DNA of 64,000 nucleotides from Protopterus annectens. Its lineage: Eukaryota > Chordata > Ceratodontiformes > Protopteridae. The notes below the pieces were generated by a model. It worked only from the letters and a program-made list of their open reading frames with translations, ran no database searches and was not told the DNA's origin. Where the stretch lies: positions 1,197,694,187-1,197,758,186 of the forward strand of contig NC_056737.1 in the NCBI RefSeq assembly GCF_019279795.1, written 5' to 3'. Of this stretch, positions 47,208-58,317 are shown piece by piece. A program made the position numbers and the translations under genes. Within the stretch, counting starts at the first letter, position 1. Every line of letters starts with the position of its first letter.

Positions 47208-49177
47208 CTCAACCTCTTAGATCAACAAACTCATAAATAAAACTGAGGCAAAGGCCCAAAAATAAGGACATTTTTTTTAAATATTGCCCTTATAAATTTA
47301 GAAAGGTAATAGAATAGTAGTAGGTCTTGCATTAGTACGAATTTTCTGAAAGGTATGAAATCTGAAACTTAAATGTCTGCCATTATTTTCTAACTTCAGT
47401 CTTTAAAAATTTGCCTCTAATTTGCCAGAAAACCAAAATTTTATGAAAAACGGACCAAAATGTGATGCAAAAATATAAAATTTCCAGACAATACAGCTGG
47501 GAACCTGTCAAAGAAGGGACACCATTTTAATATGAGCACAGTTAACTTAGAACAGCTGACAAAATTAGAGAATCTACATGCATTTCTGAAATAAAAGTAA
47601 TGTATAACTCTGATCATTGCAGTTATTTATAAAAGTAAAGTAAACCCTCCATGTTTTCTTCCAAAATTGCTATTTTCGGAGAGATTATTAGGGGGAGAGC
47701 AACATTTTGAGCCAAAATTGGGGACAGCTGAGAGGTTTGGATATTTCTAATTCTATAAAGTGATTTATTTGCACATACCTCTCAACCTCTTAATGCAGGA
47801 AATCTGGACAAGGCCAAATATATTGGGGGGAACATAAAAACAGTACTAAAATTTGACCTTGTATAAACTTAAGACAGTTGCTTAAAAATCAGGTCTTGCA
47901 TTAGCATGCATTTTTCTGAAGATTATGACATCTGAAACTTAACGTCGGTCATTATTTAGTGACTTCATTCCTAAATGATTTGCCAGAAAAAGTTTTATTT
48001 TGCATTTTACAGCACGAACACCAATAAATATCTGCTAAACAAAGCAATGCAATCTCACAATGAAACTAGATTTAGCATTAAAACTTCTCTACCCTTGAAA
48101 CTCACGTTCATTGAAACAGCATTGAAACCCACATTCAAAGAAAATACATTTTGGCAGTGGCAGATAAAGATTAACTTTGGGCTGTTTTCAAATCATAGGC
48201 CCCTTGCACATGAAACATATACATGCTCTTTGATACACCTTCCATCATAAAAGTCTACTCAAACGTCTACAGTCCACGAGTAAAAGTAAATATGCACAAT
48301 CTCTGAACTAGTAAAAGCCATCTACATAATTCCACATTAGAGAAATCTGTAACTAATGAAGAGGCTGCTGCTAGCAAACATTTTTATATTTCATGGTTTC
48401 ATCTACAAATAATGTGCCTGTTGCCCTTGAGGAATAAATTGCCTATGTTGCATTAAAAACAATGATACGCTAGTAATATTGCAATAGGGAATGGATGGCT
48501 AACTGATAACAGGTTCATAGTTACTACTAGATATCTTCGCCAAAACAGGCTACAGCATCCACCCCCCTTTACAACACAGTACAGTATCAGCAATGCATCT
48601 ACCTACTGTGGGAGAAGAACCCATAACCTTCTGCAACAAAAGCAAGTACACTACCTGTTGTGCTATTAACAGTACAAGCAGAGTCCAGATAAGCAGCACT
48701 AAACTTAAGTTCCCCTGCAGCTCTCAGCTCCTTGTAAAATGTTGACACTCAGCTGTATCTCTGAACTTTGCAGAACAAGAAATCTGGAAAAAGCCAACAT
48801 TTATTGGGAGGGGGGGACAAAAGCCCAAAAAACAGGGACACATTTTAAACATTGCTTGTATAATTTTGAAAAGTTGCTAGAATAAAACGCTGTGTTATTA
48901 CCATGCATGTCTTGAACCCAGAACCATATGCACTGTAGTCAGTGCAACATAACACTATGCTAAATTAGCAGTTTTAAAAATAGGAAGACAAACTTAATGG
49001 CTATCATTTAGATAACTCTCAACCTCTTAGCACAAAAAACCTGGACAAACAAAGCCAATAATGAGGGAATACAAATTCAGTTCTCACTTCACACCTTAGC
49101 ACAAAAAACCTGGACAAACATCAAAAACAATAATGGGAGAAATACAACTTCAGTTCTCACCATAGCTCACAACCATT

Positions 49178-50670
49178 AGAAAAGCAAATCTGTAGACCTA
49201 GGATTGCATTAAAGAAACATACTAATAGCTGGTCTCAAGGGGGTATTTCTTTTCCAGACTTTAATTTATATACTATCTCTTCTATTGTAAAAGTTATTAC
49301 TTTATTAATAGATCAGTCATATGTCGCAAAATGGAAAGATTATTGGGAGCTAATTAGTATGCACTTCATGAAAATCTCCTTAACACATAAAAATATGATT
49401 GTAAATAACTCCATGTTATGGTTACTAAAGGAATTTTGTACTTCACCTATTACACCTAAACATATGGTTTGTTACCCATTAAATATTATTATTAGCTATC
49501 GTAACTTTATATTCATGCACCCTAAGTATAGGGAATGGAATTTTATTATATTCCTATAATGTATACTCAGGGTATGCTTTTGTCATCTACTTCTGAAGGA
49601 ACTCATTTAGCTATAGATAATGATCTAAAGTACTGGTATCAGTTGATATCTGATAAAGTTAAAAATCTAGATTTCTTAAAACAAGAATTTGATCTAAGAG
49701 AAACTTGCTGGTTAGAGGTTCAGACCTTTAGACAACATCTCATTGATAGAATAGATCTAATGTCTATAACAGTTAAAGAATCTATTCCAACACTGATTGA
49801 TTACTTGATATTAAATTTACAACATAAAGTTTCTGATAAAGGTAAACTTTCATATATACATAAAATTATCAGACAAGAAACTTTTTACAGTGTAGATACA
49901 TACTGGAATTATTTCACTTCTATTAATGGGGACCCACCAAATCAACAAGATAAACAATATATATTGGAATCTGCCTATAGAACTGCGTCTTCCATTGTCT
50001 GGAGACTTTATACATGGAAATGTTTACATAGATCTTTTTATACACCTTTGATGATGAATAAAATAAATAATAAAGATAATCTATGTAAGAGATGTAATGT
50101 AGAAATTAATGCTGACTGGGCTCATATGTTTTATGACTGTATAAAATTGAAAGAATACTGGAAGTCAATTAATGAATTTTTGCAGGCTCTTTTACAGATA
50201 ATTTCATTATTTCTAAATCTCTTATATTATTCAACACACCTGTACCTCAAAGTGTTAAAAGGTTAAGCTTCCCTTGTTATGGTCTATTCTAGCAGTGGCT
50301 AGGAAAATAATAACCAGAAATTGGATTTCAGATACACCTCCTTCGTTCAATGAATTTAAAAATGTTATGAATATAGTGTGCCATATGGAAATAAACACAA
50401 TTAGGTCAAGAACAACTAGAAAAACATCTTATTATATTGTATGGGATAATTTACAAAATTTGTTAAAAAAATCCTAATTTCAATAGCATGGTATTTTAGT
50501 TTAATTAATTGATCTGATAGTAGTGGATGTCTTTGTAAATACTTTAGTTGTTTTGTTGAATGTTATAATCATATCTATTTTTAATTACTTGTATAAAATT
50601 GTTATGATATTTCTCTTGTATGTTAAAACAATAAACCTGTTTTGAAAAAAAAAAAAGAAAAGCAAATCTG
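49178..50670. repeat. 15-bp target-site duplication of the L1 insertion
   Basis: agaaaagcaaatctg is found at 49178-49192 and again at 50656-50670. In hAT copy 1 it occurs once, uninterrupted, at about 34919-34933. Confidence 0.95.
49193..50655 (+). mobile_element. L1-clade LINE, 5'-truncated (1463 bp)
   Basis: Contains the last about 430 codons of ORF2, short 3' UTR and poly(A) (50645-50656). Reading begins RPRIALKKHTNSWSQGGISF and PDFNLYT, the post-polymerase region typical of L1/Tx1 ORF2. A frameshift near 49535-49559 leads into the next frame (to 50266), which holds the C-terminal cysteine-histidine motif C-x2-C-x8-H-x4-C in LCKRCN..WAHMFYDC. A second shift leads into 50274-50477 (ILAVARKIITRNWI, then W at the end). 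All three blocks are collinear with L1 ORF2, so the identification is sound, but L1 and Tx1 subgroups cannot be told apart here. Confidence 0.88.
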
Positions 50671-51203
50671 AACAAAGTTCAGAAATGGTGGCGGTTAGGG
50701 ACTTAGGCTGTTCTTACCCTGAAGCAAAGGTACAGAGTTTCAGCCTGAACACCTATAGCCAGCAGGTGTATTATGTGGGGGCATTTACACACACACACAC
50801 ACCTCCATTTCTGAATGCACTTACTTCAATTGTTGATTGCCTTTCATCCATTTGTGAATGCCCTTGCTTCCACCAACTCAGCGATAATCCATTTGTGAAT
50901 GCCCTTGCTTCCACCAACTCAGCGATAATCCATTTGCAATTCTTTCCCGCTCGCGAATCCATTGCTTGCCTTCCAACTCAGATTGCGAATCCAATGCTTG
51001 CCTTCCAAGTTCCAACTCATTGTTTCCCGCTTGCAGCCAGCCAACCATGATGTGAGCTCACTTCCGACTGGCTGGTATGCTCATTAAAGGAGCCAACACC
51101 CTTTAAATATGTATGTTTTATTTATTTTTTTCAAAAAAGCTACCCCCCTTCTAAAAAAGTTGTACTGAAATCAGTAAAGTGCGTATGCCTCCCGACGTCC
51201 CTG

Positions 51204-51567
51204 CCCTAAATCTTTTCTGAGTGTCTGTTGTCTTCAACATAGCATGCAGCATGACACTTCTCATTTACTGCCTAACATTCCCTGATACATATTGTTGAAA
51301 CCAGTGCACCCTAAATCTGTTCTGAGGGTCTGGTGTCTTCAACATAGCATGCAACATGACACTTCTCATTTACTGCCTAACATTCCCTGATACATACTGT
51401 AGAAATCAGTGCACCCTAAGTCTGTTCTGAGTGTCTGGTGTCTTCAACATAGCATGCAGCATGGCACATCTCATTTACTGCCTAACATTCCCTGATACAT
51501 ATTGCAGAAACCAGTGCACCCTAAATCTGTTCTGAGTGTCTGGTGTTTTCAACATAGCATGCAGCAT
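51204..51567. repeat. 105-bp satellite, block 6a
   Basis: Paralogue of block 3a with the same unit variants. Confidence 0.95.
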
Positions 51568-51869
51568 TTATTTATTTATTTTATTTATTTTACATTTTAT
51601 TTAAATTTGTTGACCAGGCTGGTCTAGCTGGATATATGTCCATTTTCAGTAGAGGCTCAGGGAGAAAAGCTCCAAAAAAATCATACAAAGTTAATAAAAA
51701 GCTAATACAGAAGTTATGACAGACATTATAAAAACCAGCAAATGTTACATAAAAGCAAACATTTTTTTTTCACACAAGTAGTACAAATTAGAATACTCAG
51801 TAATTTTATGAGAAGGTGAAATATACATATACACATATATGTTGTATGCAATAATATTGTGTATTGATG
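51568..51869 (-). mobile_element. (TTTA)n-tailed retroposon, 302 bp, copy 2
   Basis: Flanked by gcat at 51564-51567 and 51870-51873 and nearly identical to 35829-36132; part of the duplicated block. Confidence 0.75.
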
Positions 51870-52022
51870 GCATGACACTTCTCATTTACTGCCTAACATT
51901 CCCTGATACATATTGTAGAGACCAGTGCACCCTAAATCTGTTCGGAGTGTCTGGTGTCTTCAATACAGCATGCAGCGTGACACTTCTCATTTACTGCCTA
52001 ACATTCCCTGATACATATTGCA
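51870..52022. repeat. 105-bp satellite, last block
   Basis: One and a half units; the array ends abruptly at catattgcag, followed by single-copy sequence leading to exon 2. Confidence 0.95.
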
Positions 52023-52396
52023 GTGTTCGTATTTTAATGGCTGCTGTACTGCTGAAGTGGTTCTCAGAGGACCATCTGGGTGGGTCATTAGGGTCCTTAC
52101 ATCTACACTAACCATTCTTTTGTTCTGTGTTGTACGTGTTTTACATTGTTACATTTTGTCAAATTATTTTGAATAAAACGCCATAGAGTCAGTATTAATA
52201 TTCCAGTTCTTTAGCAGAAATTGTAATACTCCAACAAAGAATCCTTATTTTCATATTACATTTAGGTAATCCATCTGAAGAAATGCGTAAACATACTATA
52301 AATTATGGTTCATTGCCTGCCGTCTATCACTGATCTTAATGTAAACATCAGTCTTCTCAGTGTTTTCATTGTTTTTTTTAATTTATTTTTTTTTAG

Positions 52397-52595
52397 GTCA
52401 CTGTTCATGCTGATGAAGACCTAGGTGATTTTCTTATGATTACTTTAGAAAAGGAAGCAAGGTTCATTTTGCCAGAGTCTGGTTGGTACTGTGAGTACGT
52501 AAAAGTGTCAAATGTTAAGACGGGCAAAGAACATGTATTTGCAGTTTTTTCCTGGGTTTTAAGAAATAAACCCGTGAGTGTTATAGAAAGCTCAG
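52397..52595 (+). CDS. Lipoxygenase coding exon 2 (C-terminal half of PLAT domain)
   Basis: A 199-base exon between a long pyrimidine tract with ag at 52395-52396 and a donor gtaaga at 52596. It enters in phase 0, matching exon 1, and leaves after the first base of a codon. The 66 complete codons read VTVHADEDLGDFLMITLEKE, then LPESGWYCEYVKVSN, then FAVFSWVLRNKPVSVIESS. This follows the lipoxygenase PLAT pattern DxDLGxxxLVRLxK, a W(F/Y)C or WYLK strand and the Y-x-W strand before the inter-domain linker. The usual FPCY(R/Q)W is replaced by FAVFSW, losing the Pro-Cys-Tyr. The rest of the gene, including the catalytic iron domain, lies beyond the window. Confidence 0.88.
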
Positions 52596-53415
52596 GTAAG
52601 AAAATGCATGCTTTACTTTGTGTGTCATATTCATAGAAATCTGTATATGTTGAATGCATGCACTTACTTAGTACAACGTACATTAATTTTATTATTATAT
52701 ATAGTATGTTGTATTATTTGTTGACCTAATCATCTCCATCATCATCAGTATTTCATGTCTTTTACCACCTCAGACGTCCTTGAATCTTGCACCCTCTCAC
52801 CCACCCACAGCACCCACAGAACCACACACGTCCCTCTCCTCTTTCTGTTTCATGTATAGTGAGGTTTGGGTCCATGCCCCCTAGCAAAATACTCTAAACA
52901 GTTCTCAGGTTCATAGATCCAGATCCAGAATCTCCCAATAATTTGTTCCAATACTTGCTAAACCCAGATTTTTCTTTATCCTCCCACAAATGATTACAAT
53001 GGTGTACATTAATGACATCACATTTCCTACACGTGGATTTTTATGCAAACTAGAAATACAGTGAATATACATCTTTATATCTCGACCTGTCTGCCTTTAA
53101 ATTGTGTTTTCCTTTTTCTCTTCTTTTTTTATATTACATTTTTATAAAATTATCTCTAATGTTTCTTTATTTCCTATGCAAATCTGAAATTCTCTGAATG
53201 TTCATCAAATATCTGCACCTGTTTTTATTTTATTTTCATTTTTTTGTATTGTGGAGTTTTTTACTAAAATTCTTCTGAGCTAAGCCTGAAAAAAAAAAAC
53301 ACATGATCTGTGCTTTACAGTGGTCCACAAATGGAAAAAAAATTGTACTTGTAAATCTGAGTAGAGCACAGATCCACATTTTTTTTTTTCAGACTCAACC
53401 TAGTCAAGCGACTTG
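52596..53415. other. Start of intron 2, nothing recognised
   Basis: AT-rich intronic sequence after the exon 2 donor; no repeat family or further exon seen. Confidence 0.5.
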
Positions 53416-53765
53416 CTCAGAATCACACTTTAGGGAAATGGAGGCTGAAGAAAGCTCAGAGTCACACTTTAGGCAAATGGAGGGTGAAGAAAGCTCAGAG
53501 TTACACTTTAGGTAAATGGAGGATGAAGAAAGCTCAGAGTCACACTTTAGGTAAATGGAGGGTGAAGAAAGCTCAGAGTTACACTTTAGGCAAATGGAGG
53601 GTGAAGAAAGCTCAGAGTCACACTTTAGGCAAAAGGAGGGTGAAGAAAGCTCAGAGTCACACTTTAGGCAAATGGAGGGTGAAGAAAGCTCAGAGTTACA
53701 CTTTAGGTAAATGGAGGATGAAGAAAGCTCAGAGTCACACTTTAGGGAAATGGAGGGTGAGAAAA
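53416..53765. repeat. 39-bp minisatellite, nine units
   Basis: cacactttaggcaaatggag-type words recur every 39 bases from 53424 to 53736. As 39 is divisible by 3, both strands show repeat frames (MKKAQSYTLGKWR on +); these are not genes. Confidence 0.95.
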
Positions 53766-55026
53766 TCAAACTCCCAAACACAGGAAGTAACTAATTAACG
53801 TGTCCTTAATCCACAACTGCCAGACAAGTGTATGAAGGGGGATGGAGGAGTCTTGTCATTTGTGGCATTAATGAGTCCTTATAACCCCCTTCTGTACACA
53901 ATATTAACCATATCAGGCATGTCACCAGTATATATCCCATTTATCCCTTTTCTAGAGAAATGAGGGGGCTTACTGAATTTGTTTAAAGTCAGTACTTAGA
54001 AAATGTATGCCTTTTTTCTCATTTTATTTGTAAAAGATAATGAAATAAATAAATATATACATGCAAACACACAAAATATTAAAGGTCAGGTTAAAAGAAA
54101 CTGCCTTTGTTGGCAGTTTATGAGCAGAAACAGCTGCTGCCATCATTGGTTATGTCCAGTATGATCATCATAGGCAGTGATTATGTACCAGTATGATCAT
54201 TGTTGACAGTGATTATGTCCCAGTATGATCATCGTAGACAGTGATTATGCTCCAGTATGATCATCGTGCAGGGTGATTATGTCCCAGTATGATCATCTTA
54301 GGGAGTGATTATGTCCCAGTATGATCATTTTGGACAGTGATTATGTCCCAGTATGATCATCATAGGCAGTGATTATGTCCCAGTATGATCATCACAGATA
54401 GTGATTATGCCCCAGTATGATTAATGTAGACAGTGATTATGTACCAGTATGTTCATCATAGACAGTGATGATGTTCCAGTATGATCATCTTAGACAGTGA
54501 TTATGTCCCAGTATGCTCATCTTAGGGAGTGATTATGTCCCAGTATGATCATTTTGCACAGTGATTATGTCCCAGTATGATCATCATAGGCAGTGATTAT
54601 GTCCCAGTATGATCATTACAGATAGTGGTTATCCCCCAGTATGATTAATGTAGACAGTGATTATGTACCAGTATCTTCATCAGAGACAGAGATTATGTCT
54701 CAGTATGATCATCTTAGACAGTGAATATGTCCCAGTATGATCATCATAGACAGTGAAAATGTCCCAGAATGATCATGTTAGACATTGATTATGCCCCAGT
54801 ATGATCACCTTAGACAGTGATTATGAGCAAGTATGATCATCATAGACAGTGGTTATGCCCCAGTATGATCATTGTAGACAGTTGTACCCCAGTATGATCA
54901 TTGTGAACAGTGATGATGCCTCAATATGATCATCGTATAATGTGATTATGTCCCAGTATGCTCATTGTAGAGAGTGATTATGTCCCAGTGTAATTATCAT
55001 AGAGTGGTTATGTCTCAGTGGCTCTA

Positions 55027-55066
55027 CTTCTGTTTGTCAAAAACACAGTTTGTTGACAAACAGAAG
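55027..55066. repeat. Perfect 14-bp hairpin beside the foldback element
   Basis: cttctgtttgtcaa (55027-55040) pairs with ttgacaaacagaag (55053-55066) around a 12-base loop. It is not part of the 32-bp unit and arrived with, or next to, the neighbouring foldback insertion. Confidence 0.85.
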
Positions 55067-55092
55067 GTCAAGCCCAGTTCTGTGAAAGTGCA

Positions 55093-55439
55093 CTTCAACA
55101 AAAGAGCACTTTCACAAAAGCAAATTCACCAAATTGGCAAAATAAAATAAAAAAAATTTTAAACACAGTTTTGGAGGGGGGCAAGCCCCCTTGCACCCCC
55201 GCTAACTTAATATACTAACTCCAAGATAGTAGTATAGTGGGGAAAATGATCCTTCCTTATCCCCACTGTAGTGCGATCTCGGAGTTAGTATATTAAAATA
55301 GCGGGGGTGTGGGGGCACAGCCCCCCACATGAGCAGTGCAGGGGTGCTTGCCTCCCTGCAAAACTGTGTTTAAAATCTTTTTTTTTTTATTTTGCCGATT
55401 CGGTGAATTGGCTTTCGCGAAAGTGCACTTTAGTTGAAG
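55093..55439. mobile_element. Foldback/MITE element, 347 bp, long inverted arms
   Basis: Left arm 55093-55222 and right arm 55281-55439 are inverted copies (outer ends cttcaac and gttgaag; then gcactttc, aattcacc, ggcaaaataaaat, taaacacagttttg, gcgggggtg and ggagttagtatatta in mirrored order). The right arm is longer by a G-rich insertion. The unpaired centre is 55223-55280. It carries no frame. Family unknown; the arms make it able to form a long stem. No clear target duplication because the satellite around it is diverged. Confidence 0.8.
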
Positions 55440-56397
55440 AGATTATGTAATTTCTATAAAGAAAAGTATACCCGTCTCAGTATGACCATTTTAGACAGGG
55501 ATTATGCCCCAGTATGAGCATCATAGTCGGTTATTATACTCCCCTATGATCATCATATAGAGTGATTATGTCACAATATGACCATTATAAACAGTAGTTA
55601 TACCCCAGTATGATCATCGTAGACAGTGATTATGTCCCAGTGTGATCTTCATGGACAGTGATTTAGCCCAAATATCATGAAAATAGGCAGCAATTATGGC
55701 CCATTATGATTGTCAGAGACAGTGATTATGTCCCAGTATGATTATCATGGACAGTGGTTATGTCCAAGTATGATCATCTTAGACATTATGTCCCAGTATG
55801 ATCGTCATTGACAGTGATTATGCCCCAGTATGATCATCATAAACAGTTATGATGTCCTAGTATGATCATCTTAGACAGTGATTATGGCCCAGTATGATCA
55901 TCGTAGACTGTGATTATGTCCCAGTAAGATCATTGTAGGCAGTAATAATATCCTAGTATGATCATCGCACAAAATAAGAATATCCCAGTATGATCACTGT
56001 AGACAGTGATTATGTCCCAGTATGATCACTGTAGACAGTGATTATGTCCCAGTATGATCACTGTAGACAGTGATTATGTCCCAGTATGATCATCGTAGGC
56101 AGTGATGATGTCCCAGTGCGATCTTCGTGGACAGTGATTTAGCCCCAGTGTCATCAAAACAGGCAGTGATTATGCCCCAGTATGACCATAATAAACAGTG
56201 AATATGCCCCAGAATGATCATCACAGACAGTGAAGATGCCCCAATATGATCATCATAGACAGTCAATATGTCCCAGTATGATCATCACACACAGTGATTA
56301 GGTCCCAGTATGTTCATTGTCGACAGTGATAATGTCCCAGTATGATCATCTTAGGCAGTGATTATGCCATAGTATAATCATTGTAGGCAGTGATTCA

Positions 56398-56706
56398 TAC
56401 CTCTCAGCTATACAGATATTTGCAGAATATGCAGATTTTTGCCTTGAATATTTGGTCTGTTCATCATAAAAACTGTCATTTTCCGGCAAATCATGGAGGA
56501 ATGAAGTGACTAAATACTGACCAAATAATGACACACATTTTAGGTTCACACTTCATATTAAGAACATGATAACACAAATCCTTTTATTCTAGCAGCTTTA
56601 TAAATTTATAAGAGCACTATTTAAAATATTTCTCTATTTTGGGGGTTTGTCCCCCACAGTATTTAAGGCTTTGTTCAGATTTCTTGAGTTAAGACGTTGA
56701 GAGGTA
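56398..56706 (-). mobile_element. TACCTCTCAAC-type MITE in the 32-bp satellite, copy 1
   Basis: Starts tacctctcagc and ends gttgagaggta; interior words (caaatcatggaggaatgaag, tggtctgttcatcataaa) are the reverse complement of those in the hAT-borne copies (gaacagac, gatttgcc). Orientation is therefore opposite to that cluster. Confidence 0.75.
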
Positions 56707-56747
56707 TGGTGATTATGTCCCAGTATGATAATTGTAGGCAGTGATTA

Positions 56748-57043
56748 TAACTCTCAACTGTACATTCCCTGAATGTTCAGATTTTTGCCTTGAATAATTG
56801 ATCTGTTCGTCATAAAATCTGTCATTTTCAGGCAAATCATGGAGGAGTAAATTCACTAAATAATGACAAAATTATGACACGCATTTGAGGTCAAAAATGT
56901 ATGCTATCACAATTCCTGCTATTCTAGCAACTTTCTAAGTTTATAAGAGCAATATTAAAAATCTGTCCTAATTTTGGGTCTTTGCCCCCCCCCCCATTAT
57001 TTAAGTCTTTTCCAGATTTCTTGAGTTAAGAAGTTGAGAGGTA
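56748..57043 (-). mobile_element. TACCTCTCAAC-type MITE in the 32-bp satellite, copy 2
   Basis: Starts taactctcaac and ends gttgagaggta after a C-tract at 56987-56996; inserted between two satellite units (cagtgatta before, tgctgattatgtc after). Confidence 0.75.
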
Positions 57044-57216
57044 TGCTGATTATGTCTCAGTATGATCATCTTGGACAGTCATTATGTCCCAATATGAACA
57101 TCATAGACAGTGATTATGCCCCGGTATGATCATCATAGATAGTGAATATGCCCCAGTATGATCATAATAGTGGACTTTGGTGATGCCCCAGCATGACCAT
57201 CATAGACAGTGATGTC

Positions 57217-57533
57217 ACACCTCTCAACGGTACAGATTTTCCCTGAATGTCCAGACTTTTGCCTTGAATATTTGGTCTGTTCCTCATAAAATCTGTCATT
57301 TTCTGGCCTATCGTGAAGGATTGAAGTCACTAAGTAATGACTACATAATGACACACATTTGAGGTTCAGACTTCATATCCTTCAGAAAATGTATGCTATC
57401 ACAAATCCTGTTATTGTAGCAGCTTTCTAAGTTAATAAGAGCAGTATTTAAAATCTGTCCTTATTTTGGGTCTTTTCACCCCCATTATTTAAGGCTTTGG
57501 CCAGATTTCATGATTTAAAAAGTTGAGACGTGT
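57217..57533 (-). mobile_element. TACCTCTCAAC-type MITE in the 32-bp satellite, copy 3
   Basis: Starts acacctctcaac and ends gttgagacgtgt; ends are slightly worn but interior matches copies 1 and 2. Confidence 0.75.
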
Positions 57534-58317
57534 GGTAATTATGTCCCAGTATAATCATCGTAGACAGTGTTTATGTCCCAGTATGACCACTGTAGACAGT
57601 GATTATGCCCGAGTATGATCATTGTAGACAGTGATTATGTCCCAGTATCATTATGTCCCAATATGATCATCTTGCACAGTGATTATGCCCCACTATGATC
57701 ACCTTAGACAGTGATGATGCCCCAGTAGGACCACCTTAACCTGCGAATATACCCCAGTATGATCATCGTGGACAGAGATGATGCCGCATTATGGTCATCA
57801 TAACCAACGATTATGTCCAAGTATGATCATCATAGACAGTGTTTTACGTCCCAGTATGATAACCTGAGACAGTGATTATGCCACAGTATGATCATCTTAG
57901 ACAATGATAATACCCCAATATAATCATTTCAGACAGTGATTATGTCTGTGTATGATCACCTCAGACTATGACTATGCCCAAGTATGGTCATCGCAGACAA
58001 TGGTTATGCCACAGTAGGAGCATCATAGATAGTTATTATGACCCAGTATAAACATCTTAGACAGTGATTATGCTGAATATGATCATCATAGACAGTGATT
58101 ATGCCCCAGTATGATCATCAAAGATAGTGATTATACCCCAGTATCATCATCATAGACAATGATTTTGCCCCAGTATCATCATCATAGACAGTGATGATTA
58201 CCCAGTATAATCATCATAGTCAGTGATTATGTCCCAGTATTTTCATTGTTGATAGTGATTCTGTCCCAGCATGATTGGCTTAGGCAGTGATTATGCCACA
58301 GTATGATTATCATAGTT

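Larger units (their letters stand above)
46459..51203. mobile_element. hAT-like non-autonomous DNA transposon, copy 2, carrying an L1 insertion
   Basis: Same ends (CAGGGGTGTAGC and GACGTCCCTG), same 8-bp flanks (ccctaaat at 46451-46458 and 51204-51211) and same order of internal parts as copy 1. Without the L1 and one target repeat it is about 3267 bases, against 3208 in copy 1; the excess is a longer (CA)n run and a 30-base internal duplication near 46900-46935. The identical flanking satellite variants on both sides and the shared retroposon downstream show that the two copies are a duplicated block, not two transpositions. Confidence 0.9.
13534..52396 (+). other. Intron 1 of the lipoxygenase gene, 38,863 bp
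   Basis: Bounded by gtaagt at 13534 and a pyrimidine tract ending ttttttttag at 52396. Most of it from 15.5 kb on is satellites and transposable elements. 13540-15010 and 17090-18140 contain no recognised gene or repeat family. Both ends are phase 0, so skipping of any cryptic exon would not disturb the frame. Confidence 0.8.

Noticed and set aside
53303-53798. 13-residue repeat frames on both strands
   Set aside because: Products of the 39-bp minisatellite.
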